64,000 nucleotides of DNA, taken from assembly GCA_020746995.1 (NCBI GenBank), contig JAGPXD010000001.1, forward strand, positions 6,634,001 to 6,698,000, written 5' to 3'. The stretch is from Plectosphaerella cucumerina. Taxonomy: Eukaryota; Ascomycota; Sordariomycetes; Glomerellales; Plectosphaerellaceae. The translations under genes and the position numbers were made by a program. This document shows, in pieces, positions 63,475 through 64,000 of the stretch (position 1 is its first letter; each line of letters begins with the position of its first letter). Below the pieces are notes generated by a model. That model saw nothing but the letters and a program-made list of their open reading frames with translations, searched no databases and had not been told where the DNA came from.

Positions 63475-63860
63475 GGTCGTGAGTCTGGTGATTACGGCTG
63501 TTGGGGATACTGATGAAGAGGGCCGAGGAAGAAACTGATAAGGTGGGTTGAGTCAAGTAGGAAAGCAAGAACTGGTGGTTGCTTGGGCTGAGATCAGGTC
63601 ACAGATTTTGTTCGACCCCGTGCCAGTGAATTAGAGCAGCCTCTGTTCAGCGCACCGGCTTTGAAAGGTCCCCCGCCAAAAAGTGGAAGGCACCTATAAA
63701 TTTTTGAAGACAGAGCCTCATATTCATATCGCATTCAAATCGTCGCTCGAAAAGCTTGCATATTGGGCAATCAATCACGTCTGCAAACAGCCATGGCTGA
63801 TATGCACTCAAACCGCTCACAAGGCTACATGTTTTGCTACAGCTACGCTACAAACACCCC
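63475..63860. other. intergenic
   Basis: Promoter of the F-box-like gene on one side and the 3' flank of the partial gene on the other. No other feature is recognised. Confidence 0.5.
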
Positions 63861-64000
63861 TTAGATGATGTCGTGGTCGCAAAGCTTGCTAGGCGGGCCA
63901 CCGACGTAGTCGCGCTCGTACAGCGAGGCCGTGTCGACGATCCTGCGGACAACAGCCGAGGACGAGTTGGTCTTGGGGATCAGCTCGGCACCCTCGATGG
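63861..64000 (-). CDS. 3' end of an unidentified gene (partial)
   Basis: The last 45 codons of a minus-strand frame run off the window edge and stop at 63861 (TAA). The residues include RRIVDTASLYERDYVGGPPS and end KLCDHDII. The open frame and biased codon usage suggest real coding sequence, but the fragment is too short for me to name a family. Confidence 0.5.
   Translation of the reverse strand, partial: IEGAELIPKTNSSSAVVRRIVDTASLYERDYVGGPPSKLCDHDII

Noticed and set aside
1..64000. CRISPR arrays, prokaryotic operons, insertion sequences or transposon genes
   Set aside because: The genome is fungal; I saw no regularly spaced repeats, transposase, reverse transcriptase or terminal repeats in the window.

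Overview
The window is nuclear DNA of a filamentous ascomycete (Pezizomycotina, most likely a Sordariomycete; genus not determinable from sequence alone). Genes carry short GT-AG introns of about 50-70 nt with CTRAC-like branch points. The protein repertoire is typical of plant-associated moulds: Zn2Cys6 regulators, MFS permeases, F-box-like proteins, a TRPY channel, a HAK/KUP potassium transporter and GH95/GH1 glycosidases.

Layout. 0-6.1 kb: end of a FAH-family hydrolase gene, a Zn2Cys6 regulator, a small unknown gene and an FAD monooxygenase, possibly a small aromatic-catabolism group. 6.4-20 kb: mostly housekeeping or orphan genes (F-box-like protein, TRPY-type channel, K+ transporter, a hidden three-exon Ecl1-type zinc-binding gene, a GNAT acetyltransferase, a frame-broken F-box gene). 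20.4-37.5 kb: a dense set of catabolic genes in divergent and convergent pairs: sugar permease, alpha/beta hydrolase, bicupin, DgoD-type sugar-acid dehydratase, zinc polyol/sugar dehydrogenase, KduD-type SDR, ketopantoate-reductase-like protein, DapA-type aldolase and an anion-symporter permease. 39-45 kb: three members (A, B, C) of an unrecognised gene family. 45.9-54.1 kb: a cytosolic-looking GH95 alpha-L-fucosidase divergent from an MFS sugar permease, then a cytosolic-looking GH1 beta-glucosidase. 54.6-57 kb: more family members (exon relic, truncated E, interrupted D). 57.3-64 kb: a T5orf172 (GIY-YIG-like) protein, a second Zn2Cys6 regulator, two related F-box-like genes (one frame-broken) and the end of an unknown gene.

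How the genes may work together. Dehydrogenase, dehydratase, 2-keto-3-deoxy-acid dehydrogenase/reductase and aldolase are the classes expected of a non-phosphorylative sugar-acid route ending in pyruvate plus an aldehyde. Intracellular GH95/GH1 enzymes and permeases could feed it L-fucose, galactose or related sugars taken up as glycosides. Two short motifs support co-regulation: GGGGGTCA (10 copies seen, all in intergenic DNA at 26.1-35.2 kb) and CGGRRATTCCG (3 copies, in intergenic DNA at 22.4, 24.0 and 29.9 kb). The substrate is inference.

Most unusual observation. Paralogues B and C both carry an in-frame TAG at the homologous codon, in reading frames that are otherwise open and spliced identically on both sides. 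In both the TAG lies in the loop of a 6-bp hairpin. This is the configuration expected of the stop-codon A-to-I mRNA editing known from Sordariomycete sexual development (UAG to UGG). Three other genes carry single-base frame breaks at or beside short homopolymer runs; these may be assembly errors and should be checked before calling pseudogenes.
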